A stretch of DNA of 64,000 nt from Methylobacter tundripaludum SV96 (GTDB lineage: Bacteria > Pseudomonadota > Gammaproteobacteria > Methylococcales > Methylomonadaceae). A program made the translations under genes and the position numbers. Positions within the stretch are counted from its first letter, which is position 1; each line of letters starts with the position of its first letter. The notes beneath the pieces were generated by a model, which ran no database searches, was not told where the DNA came from, and was given only the letters and a program-made list of their open reading frames with translations. The DNA lies in contig NZ_JH109152.1 of NCBI RefSeq assembly GCF_000190755.2, forward strand, positions 1 through 64,000, written 5' to 3'. This document shows, one piece after another, positions 1 through 9,025 of the stretch.

Positions 1-618
1 CAGCCATTAACCGGCCGATACGACGTCGACTGACCTGCCGATCCCGGTTGATTAAGGCCTCCTTGAGGCGACGCGTACCGTAGTTTTCCGACTCTTCTGG
101 AACAGGGTCTTTATGACCTCAACCAGCTCGGCATCGTCTTTTTCAATGGCTGTCTGAGGGCGCTCCTGCCAAGCCTAGTAAGCGCTACGAGAAACGCTCA
201 TGAACCGGCACATCGATTTAACCGAAAATTCGCTCTCATGTTGTTTGACCCAGGCGTACTTCTCGGCAACTGCTCCTGCGTTGCTCTACCTCCTGCATCC
301 ATGCAGTCGACCGTTGCTCCTTGGCAAAGTACGCCGCTGCTTTTTTAACAGGTCACGTTCCTCTATTAATCGGGCGTTTTCCTTCTTCAGCCGCTTCAAT
401 TCTTCGTATAGATGCTCATCGGTTCGCACGGTTTTGCTGTACTCCTTCGGCTGGCTATATTTGTTGATCCAGGTATGGAGCGTATTGGCATTGACTCCTA
501 AATCCCTGGCTGTTTGGGTAATCGGCTTATCAGAACCTATCGCCAGCTTCACCGAGGATTCTCTAAATTCGGCGCTATATATTTTTACTTTTTGTTTTTC
601 TTGATCCATTTTCGACAC
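1..618 (-). pseudogene. IS3-family transposase (orfA plus broken orfB), cut by window edge
   Basis: OrfA (286-618) is a 110-residue helix-turn-helix protein of the IS3/IS911 kind, with the DLGVNANTLHTWI recognition region and a leucine-rich coiled-coil tail. Near 340 the minus strand has a run of six A before GC, the expected slippery site for programmed -1 frameshifting into orfB. In the -1 frame the protein reads KKAAAYFAKEQ and then should continue KYAWVKQHESEF, but a 52-bp repeat (262-313) interrupts it. Further left there is a TAG stop after SRSAY and another frameshift after FQKSRKT, before recognisable IS3 orfB sequence (RDRQVSRRRIGRLM) runs off the edge. With three independent lesions in orfB the element cannot transpose on its own. 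Confidence 0.85.
262..313. repeat. 52-bp palindromic repeat inserted in IS3 orfB
   Basis: This block separates KEQ from KYAWV in the orfB reading frame, so its limits can be read from protein continuity. It contains GCTCTACCTCCTGCATCC followed by ATGCAGTCG. Close relatives lie at 28655-28699 and, rearranged, at about 12981-13113. Its length is not a multiple of three, so it breaks orfB. Confidence 0.75.
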
Positions 619-682
619 ACTCTCTATTTTCAGATTATTTTAGATTGTGTGTCCGGTTTAGTGTAGCCACTTCAACCGGCCA

Positions 683-1089
683 TTTTCAATTCCGACCAAG
701 GCTCGCAATTCACCAGCGACGCCTTTACCGGCGTGTTGCTCAACAACAGCATCACGATCAGTATGGATGGACGAGGCCGAGCATTGGATAATATCTTTGT
801 CGAGCGGCTGTGGCGAACGATGAAATATGAAGAAGTGTATTTAAAGCAGCACAGCAACATGCCGGACTTGTTGATGGGATTGACGCAGTACTTCCAATTC
901 TATAACCAGGAACGTTGGCATCAAGCGCTGGATTACAAAACGCCGGATGAAGTCTATAAAACGGCTAGAGGCGGCGGGGCAAAGATTGTGGATAAATTTA
1001 ACGGTACGGCTGAAATATCAGACCTCGTGCCGCAAAACTGGGACAGCGCCATTCAGCTGGAGTGTGAACAGGGCTCTATCTTAAATTAA
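683..1089 (+). pseudogene. IS3-family transposase orfB, C-terminal fragment
   Basis: The frame is open from about 683 (IFNSDQGSQFTSDAF), the second catalytic-aspartate region of an IS3-type rve integrase core, through the catalytic-glutamate region (RGRALDNIFVERLWRTMKYEEVY) and the usual C-terminal NQERWHQALDYKTPDEVY motif. The N-terminal half of the protein, with the first catalytic Asp, is absent. The fragment abuts the start of the oppositely oriented IS3 copy on its left. The sequence GGAGTGTGGGGTCCACTTT after the stop (about 1104-1122) resembles an IS3 terminal repeat. This is a remnant of a different IS3 member, probably cut by insertion or recombination. Confidence 0.8.
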
Positions 1090-1291
1090 GGTATTTTTTG
1101 TCTGGAGTGTGGGGTCCACTTTACTTTAGATATTTGCGATAGCTTCCCTGTGCGTGCGTTACCGAACTGACTAAAACTATTTTACTCTATATAATTTGCA
1201 GCCATATTGTCCACGCCCTGGGGCATTTAGCGAATCTGACTGGGTGAATGACTGATCTTTATTTAACACGCTTACGTATGATGAATCTCTC

Positions 1292-1762
1292 ATGACCGCA
1301 ACCGCAGAACATCTTTCCAAAACCGCCGCAGATATCTTGTGTAAAAAAGGCCAACAAATGAAACACATGGAAGAGCGATTTCTCGAAAATTGCCGCACCT
1401 ATGTGCATGACAAACCAGTGACCTCGTTAAGCATCGCCGTGGCGCTTGGTCGACAAGATGCGGGACGAGATAAAGTAGCCAGCTTTATGACTGGCAAGCT
1501 AATGCGGTCGCAGCGGCCCCAAATTCCTGTCGGCAAGCCCGAAACCCAAGCCAAAACGCCCACACCCCTAGAAGAGGCGCTTAACTTGTTGACCTTGGCT
1601 CAGAACGTCTCCTCGGCTTGGTCTTCGGTCCCGATGATGCGCCCAGGCAGACCGGCACCAGCAGCAGGATTCGTTCCGCATCGCTCGCCAGTAATGGGGG
1701 TGCCGGCCATTACTGGCGAGCGGCCTCGGCCGATGCCAGGCGGTAAAGCCTCATGCTTGTGA
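1292..1762 (+). CDS. DUF883/YqjD-like hypothetical protein, probably degraded
   Basis: The first 55 residues (AADILCKKG, then an amphipathic stretch ending TYVHDKPVTSLSIAVALG) resemble the C-terminal part of ElaB/YqjD (DUF883) proteins, membrane-anchored ribosome-associated stress proteins. The hydrophobic anchor that should follow VALG is missing and the reading continues into low-complexity Pro/Arg-rich sequence, which suggests a frameshift near 1445. The last 30 codons lie over a perfect 16-bp hairpin (1682-1722). The ORF overlaps the start of the YihY gene by 10 bases. It may be a real but decayed gene. The family match is by eye only. Confidence 0.4.
   Translation: MTATAEHLSKTAADILCKKGQQMKHMEERFLENCRTYVHDKPVTSLSIAVALGRQDAGRDKVASFMTGKLMRSQRPQIPVGKPETQAKTPTPLEEALNLLTLAQNVSSAWSSVPMMRPGRPAPAAGFVPHRSPVMGVPAITGERPRPMPGGKASCL
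1682..1722. repeat. Perfect 16-bp inverted repeat
   Basis: Arms 1682-1697 (CGCTCGCCAGTAATGG) and 1707-1722 are exact reverse complements around a 9-base loop. The hairpin lies in the 3' end of the preceding ORF and about 30 bases before the YihY start. It is not followed by a T-run, so it is more likely a repeat unit or a translation-control structure than a terminator. Confidence 0.7.
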
Positions 1763-2697
1763 ACTTAACCGATTTTTTCAAGGAGCTTTCATTAAAACAG
1801 GCTGTTTCAGCCGTACTCAAGGGCCTGCGTTGCGGATACGTACTGCTGTCCCCATCGCTGACCGCCTGGCTGGCCCATCGTGCTGCCAGTAAAGGAGCTG
1901 CCGTGGCTTTTTATACCCTGTTTTCCATGACCCCCATCCTGGTGTTGACCATTGCCGTGGCTGGCTATTTTTTTGGTGCAGAGGCGGCGCAAGGGGAAAT
2001 CACTGTGCAGATGCAAGCGTTGGTAGGGCCCAATGGCGCCCAAGCTATCAATGCCGTGCTGGCCGCCGCGCGCAACTCCGAGTCTGGGATCGTCGCCTCG
2101 GCCATTGCCACGCTCCTACTGCTGCTGGGGGCCACCAGCGTATTTGTTGAATTAAAGGATAGCCTCGATGAAATGTGGGGTACCGATAAACCTCAAGCCT
2201 CCTCTCTCAGCGTACTATTAAAAACCCGGGTTTTGTGTTTTGGCCTAGTGCTGGTTTTAGCGTTTTTATTACTGGTTTCGCTGGTCATCAGCGCCGCTCT
2301 GGCGGTGCTTCAACAGTATGTCTTCGGCGGGCTCTGGAGTTTGGCTGCCCTGGTGCTGTCTCCATTGGTATCGTTGATTTCCTTTGGGGTCATTGCCAGC
2401 TTGTTTGCGGTGATTTATAAAATGCTGCCGGAGGCACCGCTGGCTTGGCAGGATGCCTGGTTCGGTGCGCTGTTTACGGCCCTTTTGTTCAGTCTTGGCA
2501 AATACGGCATTGGTGTTTACCTGGGTAACAGCGGCGTAACCTCCAGTTTTGGCGCAGCCGGATCAGTAATCGCCCTGTTACTCTGGGTCTATTATTCCGC
2601 GCAGATCTTCTTTTTTGGGGCCGAGTTTACCCGCCAGTTTGCTTTGCGGTTTGGCAGCCTGCGCCCGCACGATCAACTTACTTCCATATCAACCTAA
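1753..2697 (+). CDS. YihY/BrkB-family inner membrane protein
   Basis: The 314-residue polytopic protein belongs to the YihY/virulence-factor BrkB family, once misnamed ribonuclease BN. The family signature is clear: WLAHRAASKGAAVAFYTLFSMTPIL near residue 35, then long hydrophobic helices, a KLLPEAPLAW-like motif (KMLPEAPLAWQDAWFGALFTALLF) and a final helix with YYSAQIFFFGAEFTRQFA. Function is unknown; some members are proposed transporters. The length is normal. It sits with DUF883-like, YdeP-like and SDR remnants, a combination seen among stress-response genes, so a role in envelope stress is an inference. The start used gives the usual cytoplasmic N-terminus; a later start is possible. Confidence 0.85.
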   Translation: MLVNLTDFFKELSLKQAVSAVLKGLRCGYVLLSPSLTAWLAHRAASKGAAVAFYTLFSMTPILVLTIAVAGYFFGAEAAQGEITVQMQALVGPNGAQAINAVLAAARNSESGIVASAIATLLLLLGATSVFVELKDSLDEMWGTDKPQASSLSVLLKTRVLCFGLVLVLAFLLLVSLVISAALAVLQQYVFGGLWSLAALVLSPLVSLISFGVIASLFAVIYKMLPEAPLAWQDAWFGALFTALLFSLGKYGIGVYLGNSGVTSSFGAAGSVIALLLWVYYSAQIFFFGAEFTRQFALRFGSLRPHDQLTSIST

Positions 2698-2877
2698 AGC
2701 CAAGTAAAAAAACCATCGTCAGACGAGGGCGGCATTTATTCAACGGAGGACATATCCAACCCGGGGCCAGAAAGACTTACCTATTGACTGGACCGGACAA
2801 TATATATTCCGCGCGGTCAAAATATCGGTTTCCCCCGTTACCCCACAAATTGTAAAAAGACCTAAACTAACAAGCTT

Positions 2878-5261
2878 TTACCCTTCCAAAACTTCGGGCT
2901 TAAAAGGCTTAGTGCGCCCATACCACTCATACTCAATATGGTACCGGTCCCCAGTGCTACGAAGCATTATCCCTGTCGCTCGCCTTTGGCTCACAATCCG
3001 CACCGGCACGGATTTGTAGGCAGGGGTTTTTGACAGCTGATCATGATGGTCAAGCGGGACGAGCGGGTTCATTTCCGGATAATAGCCGCCGATGCAGCCC
3101 GGCGGCATATTAAACGGCGTCACCGTCAACCCGTCGACACGGCGATCGATGCCGTCATCCGCATCGCCGATGAGCGACACCCGTTGGCCCTGTTCCAGCC
3201 CCGCCTTTTTCATGTCGTCGGGGTGGATCAGGAGAACCTCACGGGGGCCTTCTAACCCGCGTAGTCGGTCGCTGAAGCCGTAAATGGTGGTGTTGAATTG
3301 ATCATTCGATCGCATGGTGAGCAGGCGATAACGGCCCTGACGATCCTCGAAGCCGAAAGACGACAGCCGTTCGGGTGAGGTAAACTCAGCCTTGCCGCTC
3401 TGAGTTTTCCAGATACGTTCATGCGCCGAATTGCCACGCCAGAAACCCCCAGGCTGAAACATCCTTGCGTTGAAATCGTAAAATTCGTTGGGATAGGTTT
3501 TGGCAATAAGATCGCGCACCTTGCTGTAGTCGCCCGTCCATTCGTCCCATTTCACTTTGGGGTTGGGGAGCAGCGTCGCCTTGGCCAGGCCAGCGACTAT
3601 GGCGAGTTCAGACTTCAGATGCTCGCTTGCCGGTTTCTCCAAGCCTGTCGATCCGTGAATGCAACTGAAACTGTCCTCGACGCAGATGGACTGACGCCCG
3701 CTTTCCTGCAAATCTTCCTCAATCCGGCCAAGGCAGGGAAGGAGCCATGCGCTCCGTCCATTGATAAGATGGCTACGGTTAAGCTTGGTCGCGATCTGCA
3801 CGTCCAGTTCCAGGCTTTCCCATGCCTGTTCCATGATCTCGCGATCAGGAATGGCACGCACGAAATTGCCGCCCAGACTGATAAAGCCCTTGACTTTGCC
3901 GACCTTCATTCCCTCGCAGGCCTCCACCGTATTCCTGCCTTTATCGCGCGGCGGATCGAAACCGAACATTTCGGCAAGCCTGTCCAACGGCACCAGCTCG
4001 GGCTTTTCAGAAATGCCGACGGTGCGCTGACCCTGCACATTGCTGTGGCCGCGCACCGGGCAGGCACCCGTGCCGGGACGTCCGATATTGCCGCGCAACA
4101 ACAGGAAATTGACGAACATGCCGATATTGTCCGCACCATATTTATGCTGGGTCAGGCCCATGCCATAGACGCCGATCACCTTGTCGCAACTGATATAGAC
4201 GTCGGCGGCATCTTTCAGCGCCTGCCGCGTCAGGCCGGATTCCTGCTCAACATCTTCCCAGTTGGTCGAGCGGACCCTCTGCTCGAATTTCTCGAACCCG
4301 TGCGTGTGCTGCGCGATGAAATCAACGTCGAGTACGCGTTTGCTGTCCTTTTGCGCCGCATCGTCCCCATCGAAGATATGTTTGCACATGCCGGTAATAG
4401 CAGCAATATCACCGCCATTGCGGACCTGATGATATTGGCAGCTCATTTCGGTGCCTTGGTCTGTCAGCATCTCCGCCACATTTTGAGGATTGACAAAGGT
4501 TTCGAGGCCGCGTTCGCGCACCGGATTGAATGTCACGATCTTGGCCCCTCGTTTTACGGCGTCCTGCAAAGGATGTAGGAAACGTGGCGAGTTGCAACCG
4601 GTATTCTGGCCGAAAAAGAAAAAAGCTTCGGTCTCCTGAAGATCGTCCCAGATCACGGTACCCACCGGCGATCCAATAACTTTTTTGAGGCCCACCGATG
4701 TCGTTTCATGGCACATGTTGGAACTGTCGGGCAGATTGTTGTGGCCGTATAGCCGCGCAAACAGGGCAAAGAGATAGGAACATTCCAGCCCGGCCCGGCC
4801 GCTGGCATAGAAAATGACTGATTTGGGATCTAGCCGTTTCAGCTCAGCGCCGATGGCCTCAAACGCGTCTTCCCAGCTGACTGGTCCATAATGGTCGGTG
4901 TTTCCGGGTCGTGCCGCATCGGGTGAGTAAGGCGGCCCTGTTGTTCCAGATCGTAATCCGGCCAGCTTTTAAGTTCGCTTACACTGTGTTTGGCGAAAAA
5001 TTCAGGTTCACAGCGAGGCGTCGTCAATTCCCATAAAGTAGCTTTTGCACCATTTTCGCAAAATTCGAAGGGATGATGATCGGTCGGTTTCGGCCAGGCA
5101 CAGGATATGCACGCAAAGCCATCCGGCTTGTTCTGACGCATCAGCGTAGCGATAACACTGGGCTTGTTCCATTCCTTGCCGAAAATACTGGCAATACCCT
5201 TCAGTGCCCCCCAGCCGCCGGCCGGGCCGTCATAATGCGCCATCTCGTCTTTATCGGCCAT
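2878..5261 (-). pseudogene. YdeP/FdhF-family molybdopterin oxidoreductase, frameshifted
   Basis: Two minus-strand pieces make one YdeP-type protein of about 790 residues. The N-terminal piece (to about 4893) begins MADKDEMAHYDGP after a strong AGGAGG ribosome site and holds CISCAWPKP, a CxxC element of the family. The frame then slips at about 4894-4898: the expected DHYGPVSWEDAFEAIG lies in the neighbouring frame, and that frame joins directly to the 612-residue piece through NMCHETTSVGL, whose Cys sits where formate dehydrogenases carry the molybdenum-ligating Cys/Sec. The rest has normal molybdopterin-binding segments (GGNFVRAIPD; FNMPPGCIGGYYPEMNPL). YdeP is linked to acid resistance in E. 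coli. This is a recent pseudogene or a sequencing error. Confidence 0.8.
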
Positions 5262-5540
5262 ATTATCCTCCTGTGAGTTTAAATAACTGCTAGTGATAAT
5301 TGACGCTCCTCATTGATTTAGGTACTTGAGGAGTATTGGTTCAAGCTGGAGCTAACGCCTTCAAATTTCAGTCTCAATTGAATCTGAAATTGACTGTCTG
5401 AACCCGGACCCAGATCTTGTAAAAACTCACAGACAAACCACCCGTTAGAGGGCATATATTTCATTGACCACTGAGCCGCTGAAAATGAGAGCAATTTTTA
5501 CCGCAAAGCCGTTAGCTTCAAGAAAATTGGCTTAAACAAT

Positions 5541-6911
5541 TTATCTATCAAGCGCGAATATTGCTTCGTTGGGATTGGCTTTTTCCAATAAGATGTCCCT
5601 GATTATTTCCGCGGCAATTACCGAAAATGTTATGCCATTGCCACCAAAACCCAGGGAAAATAAACCATTAGGTTTTGGTTCATAATGCCCGATATAAGGA
5701 AGACCATCCTTAGTGACTCCAAAAGTGCCAGCCCACGAAAATTCAGGCCGGAAACGGAGGTTAGGAAACAGTTGGGCAAAATCGTCCGCTAATTGCTGCG
5801 TTTTTAACTCCAGTTTACCTTGCCTGACCTTGGGATTATTGGTTTCTTCATCCCGCCCCCCCAGCATAATCCGGTTATCTGCTGTTGTTCGTATATATAG
5901 GTACGCTTCTTTCGATTCCCAGATCAGACAGTTTTGGTGCCAAAATTCTTTTTTGTGTTCTATTTGCTGACTAACAATGGCCCAGGTACTCTGTAACTGA
6001 ACTATTTTTTTATCGATTAAGTCAACCACTTCAAAACCTGCGGCATAAATCAACTTCTTACAATTGACTTTATGGCCTTGGATGGACTTCATGGCAACAC
6101 CGCTTTTGCTATGTATTATATCGACCATCTCTGACCGATCGTATACCTTCAGTCCTTTCTTGATACAGTACTGAAAAATGAGGTGGCATAACTTATATGC
6201 ATCGATTTGCGCGGAATGATCACTATAAAGTGCTGCCGGAGCGGAAAAGCCCATTTTTTCTTTAACTTTATTTTCATCCCAGTATTTTATATCGAGACCT
6301 AGCGATTTATGCAGTTCGTATTCTTTTTTGAGCATATCTACATCTTTTTTATAGGATGCAAAATATAAGCTGCTTTTTCTTTCAAAATCGTGATATCCCA
6401 CTTTTTCACTGATATTGGCTAAAGTCTCAATCGACTCCGCGCATAGTAAATACGCCTTCCTTGCATGTTCTTCGCCCCTTAATTCAATTAATTTGCTTAA
6501 TGGCGTATCGATCTGGTATTGCAGGAGAGCGGTCGTGGCAATGGTACTGCCAAGACCGATGCTCCTTTTTTCTATCAGAACACAGGGAATATCAGCCTCA
6601 ATCAAGATAAAGGCATTTATAGCAGCAGTAATACCGCCTCCAAGGATTACCACGTCGCAATTAATATGTTTATTTAATTGCGGATAATCGTACGGTAGCC
6701 CATTTTTTACTAACCAAAAAGGAAGTCCTGTTGAAAGATCCATAAAATCAAAAAATAGTAAATTTAGTTCACTTCCAGTCCACTCGAAATTATTGGGCCT
6801 GGGAAAGTAAAAAACAAAAGCCCGTTTCAGGGTTCCAGGTAAATATTCTAATTCCGATTTATCGGATTTTACCTTCCCGTTTGGTTTCCATTTCCAGGTT
6901 TTGGTATTCAT
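5541..6911 (-). CDS. FAD-dependent amine/amino-acid oxidoreductase (DAO family)
   Basis: A DAO-fold flavoenzyme of 456 residues. The dinucleotide site is VVILGGGITAA with the following acidic end VLIEKR. The C-terminal FAD-contact region is GTFGVTKDGLPYIGHYEP and SLGFGGNGITFS. It is close in layout to glycine oxidase and gamma-glutamylputrescine oxidase proteins, so it probably oxidises a C-N bond; the substrate is unknown. No Rieske domain follows. The start at 6911 (MNTKTWKWKP) is tentative; MDLSTGLPFW at 6743 is an alternative that matches the length of many relatives. The gene is clearly AT-richer than the core genes nearby and resembles Bacteroidetes-type sequences from memory, suggesting transfer. 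Its cupin partner lies 41 bases upstream. Confidence 0.75.
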   Translation of the reverse strand: MNTKTWKWKPNGKVKSDKSELEYLPGTLKRAFVFYFPRPNNFEWTGSELNLLFFDFMDLSTGLPFWLVKNGLPYDYPQLNKHINCDVVILGGGITAAINAFILIEADIPCVLIEKRSIGLGSTIATTALLQYQIDTPLSKLIELRGEEHARKAYLLCAESIETLANISEKVGYHDFERKSSLYFASYKKDVDMLKKEYELHKSLGLDIKYWDENKVKEKMGFSAPAALYSDHSAQIDAYKLCHLIFQYCIKKGLKVYDRSEMVDIIHSKSGVAMKSIQGHKVNCKKLIYAAGFEVVDLIDKKIVQLQSTWAIVSQQIEHKKEFWHQNCLIWESKEAYLYIRTTADNRIMLGGRDEETNNPKVRQGKLELKTQQLADDFAQLFPNLRFRPEFSWAGTFGVTKDGLPYIGHYEPKPNGLFSLGFGGNGITFSVIAAEIIRDILLEKANPNEAIFALDR

Positions 6912-7411
6912 GTTGTTCTTGCGGATATTAGCTTGGCGCGCAGTCAATTTCCTATTCAGTCGTTTTGCCATCGAAGTGCTCGTTGTCGGCCTCGGCATCC
7001 TCTCGGGTATGATGGACTACACCGTCCCGATGATTCGGCGGCGCATAGAGCGTATAGAGTTTCAGTGGAACACTGCCGGTATTGATGATATTGTGCTTCG
7101 TCCCGGCCGGGACAACTACCGCGAAGCCGGCGCGGATCGCCGTCCGAACGCCATCGAGAACCGCCTCACCGGCCCCTCCTCAACTCGAAAGAATTGATCG
7201 GGCTTGTGGACTTCCGCACCGATCTCTTCCTTGGGCTTTAACGCCATGAGGACTAGCTGGCAGTGCTTTGCCGTGTAAATTACCCGACGGAACTCGTCAT
7301 TCTTGATAGCGAGATCTTCGATATCTTGTACAAAACCTTTCATAATGATTCCTTCTTTGTTGGATTGCCCCTTAGGGCGTTCGATGCCATTCGGAACAGG
7401 CGCACTTTTAT
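6588..7411. repeat. Segmental duplication, copy A
   Basis: This 0.8-kb block is repeated in the same orientation at 8683-9482. It covers the 5' end of the FAD oxidoreductase gene, the whole cupin gene and its ribosome site. Differences are scattered substitutions and small indels. Confidence 0.9.
6952..7343 (-). pseudogene. Cupin-domain protein, frameshifted copy
   Basis: The first 70 residues match the intact cupin at 9026-9418 almost residue for residue (MKGFVQDIEDLA.KNDEFRRVIYTAKHCQL). One C is missing from a C-run near 7170 (five in the intact copy, four here), so the frame is lost just before the metal-binding cupin strands. The remaining coding sequence and the stop (6952-6954) are still recognisable in the next frame. 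The gene reads into the FAD oxidoreductase gene 41 bases downstream. Either a decayed duplicate or a sequencing slip. Confidence 0.8.
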
Positions 7412-7448
7412 TTCCCAAGTCCCATATTAAAACTGGATGTCCACGATC

Positions 7449-8063
7449 TTACCCGCCGAGTGTCTGATCCTGTTTTTTATACCAGGCGAGTGCCTGCTCA
7501 AAATGCTGCGGATCAAAATCTGGCCAATATTCATCCCTGACATAGAAATCTGCATAAACCGATTGTACCGGGAGAAAACCGCTCAATCGGCGTCCTCCAC
7601 CCCAGCGTATAATCAAATCCAGACGTGAAACGTCCTCTGAACGCAGACCGCCGTTTTTAAGGCCGACCAGATCCCATTCCCAACCATAATTGACGAGTAG
7701 ATTGACCTTTATTCCGTCACCCTGGCGTTGTCGGAATTTTATTAACTCCTTTGGGAATTGCGTCGAGGTCTCATCACCGACAACAAGCAGAGCTGCTCCA
7801 CGGCGTGCAATCTCAAGAGCGAATGCAACGCTGGCCTCGCTGAATGCCTGTTTCTGAATGGAAGGTCGCTTGGTGTTGTCCTGCGTAAAGCAGTAAATGG
7901 AAGCTTCCTTGATCCCGTATTCTTTACATAACTCGTACAACAGGAACCCCGGATTAATTCCATGAGCATATCCGGTTTCTTTGGGCAGGCCATGATCGAT
8001 GGCCCAGCGGCGATTTCCATCGGGAATAAAACCGACGTGACGGGGGATATTATTTTTCGCCAT
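7449..8063 (-). CDS. Short UppS-like cis-prenyltransferase
   Basis: This 204-residue protein carries undecaprenyl/polyprenyl diphosphate synthase motifs in order: HVGFIPDGNRRWA with the catalytic Asp near residue 14, KRP near 60, NYGWEWDL (normally NYGGRxEI), and DLIIRWGGGRRLSGFLP with the following Y-ADFY and YWPDF elements. UppS proteins are usually about 250 residues; this one is short and alters several substrate-site positions (GHRAG is replaced by GYAHG, RTSGEQR by RWGGGRR), so it may make a shorter or different isoprenoid. The start at 8063 has AAGGA seven bases upstream; the longer ORF to 8252 reads through an SDR remnant. It lies between the two cupin copies. Confidence 0.7.
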   Translation of the reverse strand: MAKNNIPRHVGFIPDGNRRWAIDHGLPKETGYAHGINPGFLLYELCKEYGIKEASIYCFTQDNTKRPSIQKQAFSEASVAFALEIARRGAALLVVGDETSTQFPKELIKFRQRQGDGIKVNLLVNYGWEWDLVGLKNGGLRSEDVSRLDLIIRWGGGRRLSGFLPVQSVYADFYVRDEYWPDFDPQHFEQALAWYKKQDQTLGG

Positions 8064-8071
8064 TGCAATCC

Positions 8072-8209
8072 TTATTCCAACATGATGTAGAACGATACGA
8101 CACCAGCCGAAGGCATTAACCGCCACGTGATTGTTTTTGACCTTAGTCCAGGTTGGCGATCCTGATGTTGGGGCGGATGGGGTGGAGTGGAATGCTTTAT
8201 GTCGGCCAT
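8072..8209 (-). pseudogene. N-terminal stub of a stress-type short-chain dehydrogenase
   Basis: A 45-codon ORF starts at 8209 after a strong AAAGGAG ribosome site. It reads MADIKHSTPPHPPQHQDRQPG, the proline/glutamine-rich N-terminal tail characteristic of YhdF/YdaD-type SDR oxidoreductases. The similarity stops there: the Rossmann domain is absent and the frame ends at 8072, just inside the ribosome-binding region of the UppS-like gene. A deletion appears to have joined the SDR start to the prenyltransferase gene, which may now be expressed from the SDR promoter. Confidence 0.55.
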
Positions 8210-8333
8210 AATGGCTCTCCTTTACAATTGATAATTTAAACAATTTATGCACTAACTTGTCTTTTAAAATTCCAGGCTATATCACAGGAATCCAATGGGG
8301 AAAATACTCAGGTCCCCATCGGCTTAGCGTGCG

Positions 8334-8561
8334 TTATTTGTTATTTTCTGTTTTTGAGATCCCTACTTTTATTGGCGGCACCTTGGTTACTGCTACGTCG
8401 GCGCCCAGTTTCACCTCGATCGGTTTATCAATAACCAGAGAAATTGGTTTGTCCGTTGAAACATTCAAGTTCACAGTGAGTGGGCAACCTGATAATGTAA
8501 AAGCAATCGAAACAAAGATTATAAATTTGCATATTAAAAATATTTGAAAACCTTTATTCAT
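8334..8561 (-). CDS. Small predicted lipoprotein
   Basis: A 75-residue protein starting MNKGFQIF, with a hydrophobic signal segment and a lipobox LSGC near residue 25, so it should be lipidated after cleavage. The mature part is a short beta-rich stretch with paired DKP motifs (VSTDKPISLVIDKPIEV) and ends TENNK. I do not recognise the family with certainty. It is AT-rich, on the same strand as the prenyltransferase and cupin genes, and followed by AT-rich DNA. Confidence 0.55.
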   Translation of the reverse strand: MNKGFQIFLICKFIIFVSIAFTLSGCPLTVNLNVSTDKPISLVIDKPIEVKLGADVAVTKVPPIKVGISKTENNK

Positions 8562-8682
8562 ACCGATCATCGCCTTATTTTTTGAAAAAGATTGATTTGA
8601 ATCCTAAAAAACTTTTTTTGATTTTCAAATTGTTTAGAAATGAAAATAACTTGAGCACGTACATTTTTATGGCCTTTATATC

Positions 8683-8985
8683 TGGCCCGCCTCAACCAAG
8701 ATAAAGGCATTAATGGCAGCCGTGATACCGCCTCCGAGGATTACCACTCCGCAGCGGATAATCGTACGGCAGCCCATTTTTTATCAGCCAAAAAGGAAGT
8801 CCTGTTGAAAGATCCATAAAATTAAAAAACAATAAATTTAGTTCAGTTCCAGTCCACTCGGAATTATTAGGCCTGAAAAAGTAAAAAACAAAAGCCCGTT
8901 TCAGGGTTCCAGATCAATATTCTAATTCCGATTTATCGGATTTCACCTTCCCGTTTGGTTTCCATTTCCAGGTTTTGGTATTCAT
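8683..8985 (-). pseudogene. FAD oxidoreductase, 5' fragment
   Basis: The first part of the duplicated oxidoreductase gene, beginning MNTKTWKWKPNGK at 8985 exactly as in the intact copy. A stop codon follows KSELEY after 23 codons, and the coding similarity ends at the duplication edge near 8683, before most of the FAD-binding domain. It cannot make a flavoprotein. Confidence 0.8.
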
Positions 8986-9025
8986 GTTGTTCTTGCGGAT
9001 ATTAGCTTGGCGCGCAGTCAATTTC

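Noticed and set aside
3421-4578. 385-codon plus-strand ORF
   Set aside because: Opposite strand of the YdeP-type gene, whose minus-strand reading has clear molybdopterin-enzyme motifs. The plus frame is a GC-driven shadow.
7449-8252. 267-codon version of the prenyltransferase
   Set aside because: The extra N-terminal residues read across the SDR remnant in another frame. The start at 8063 has a good ribosome site and begins at the family's usual position.
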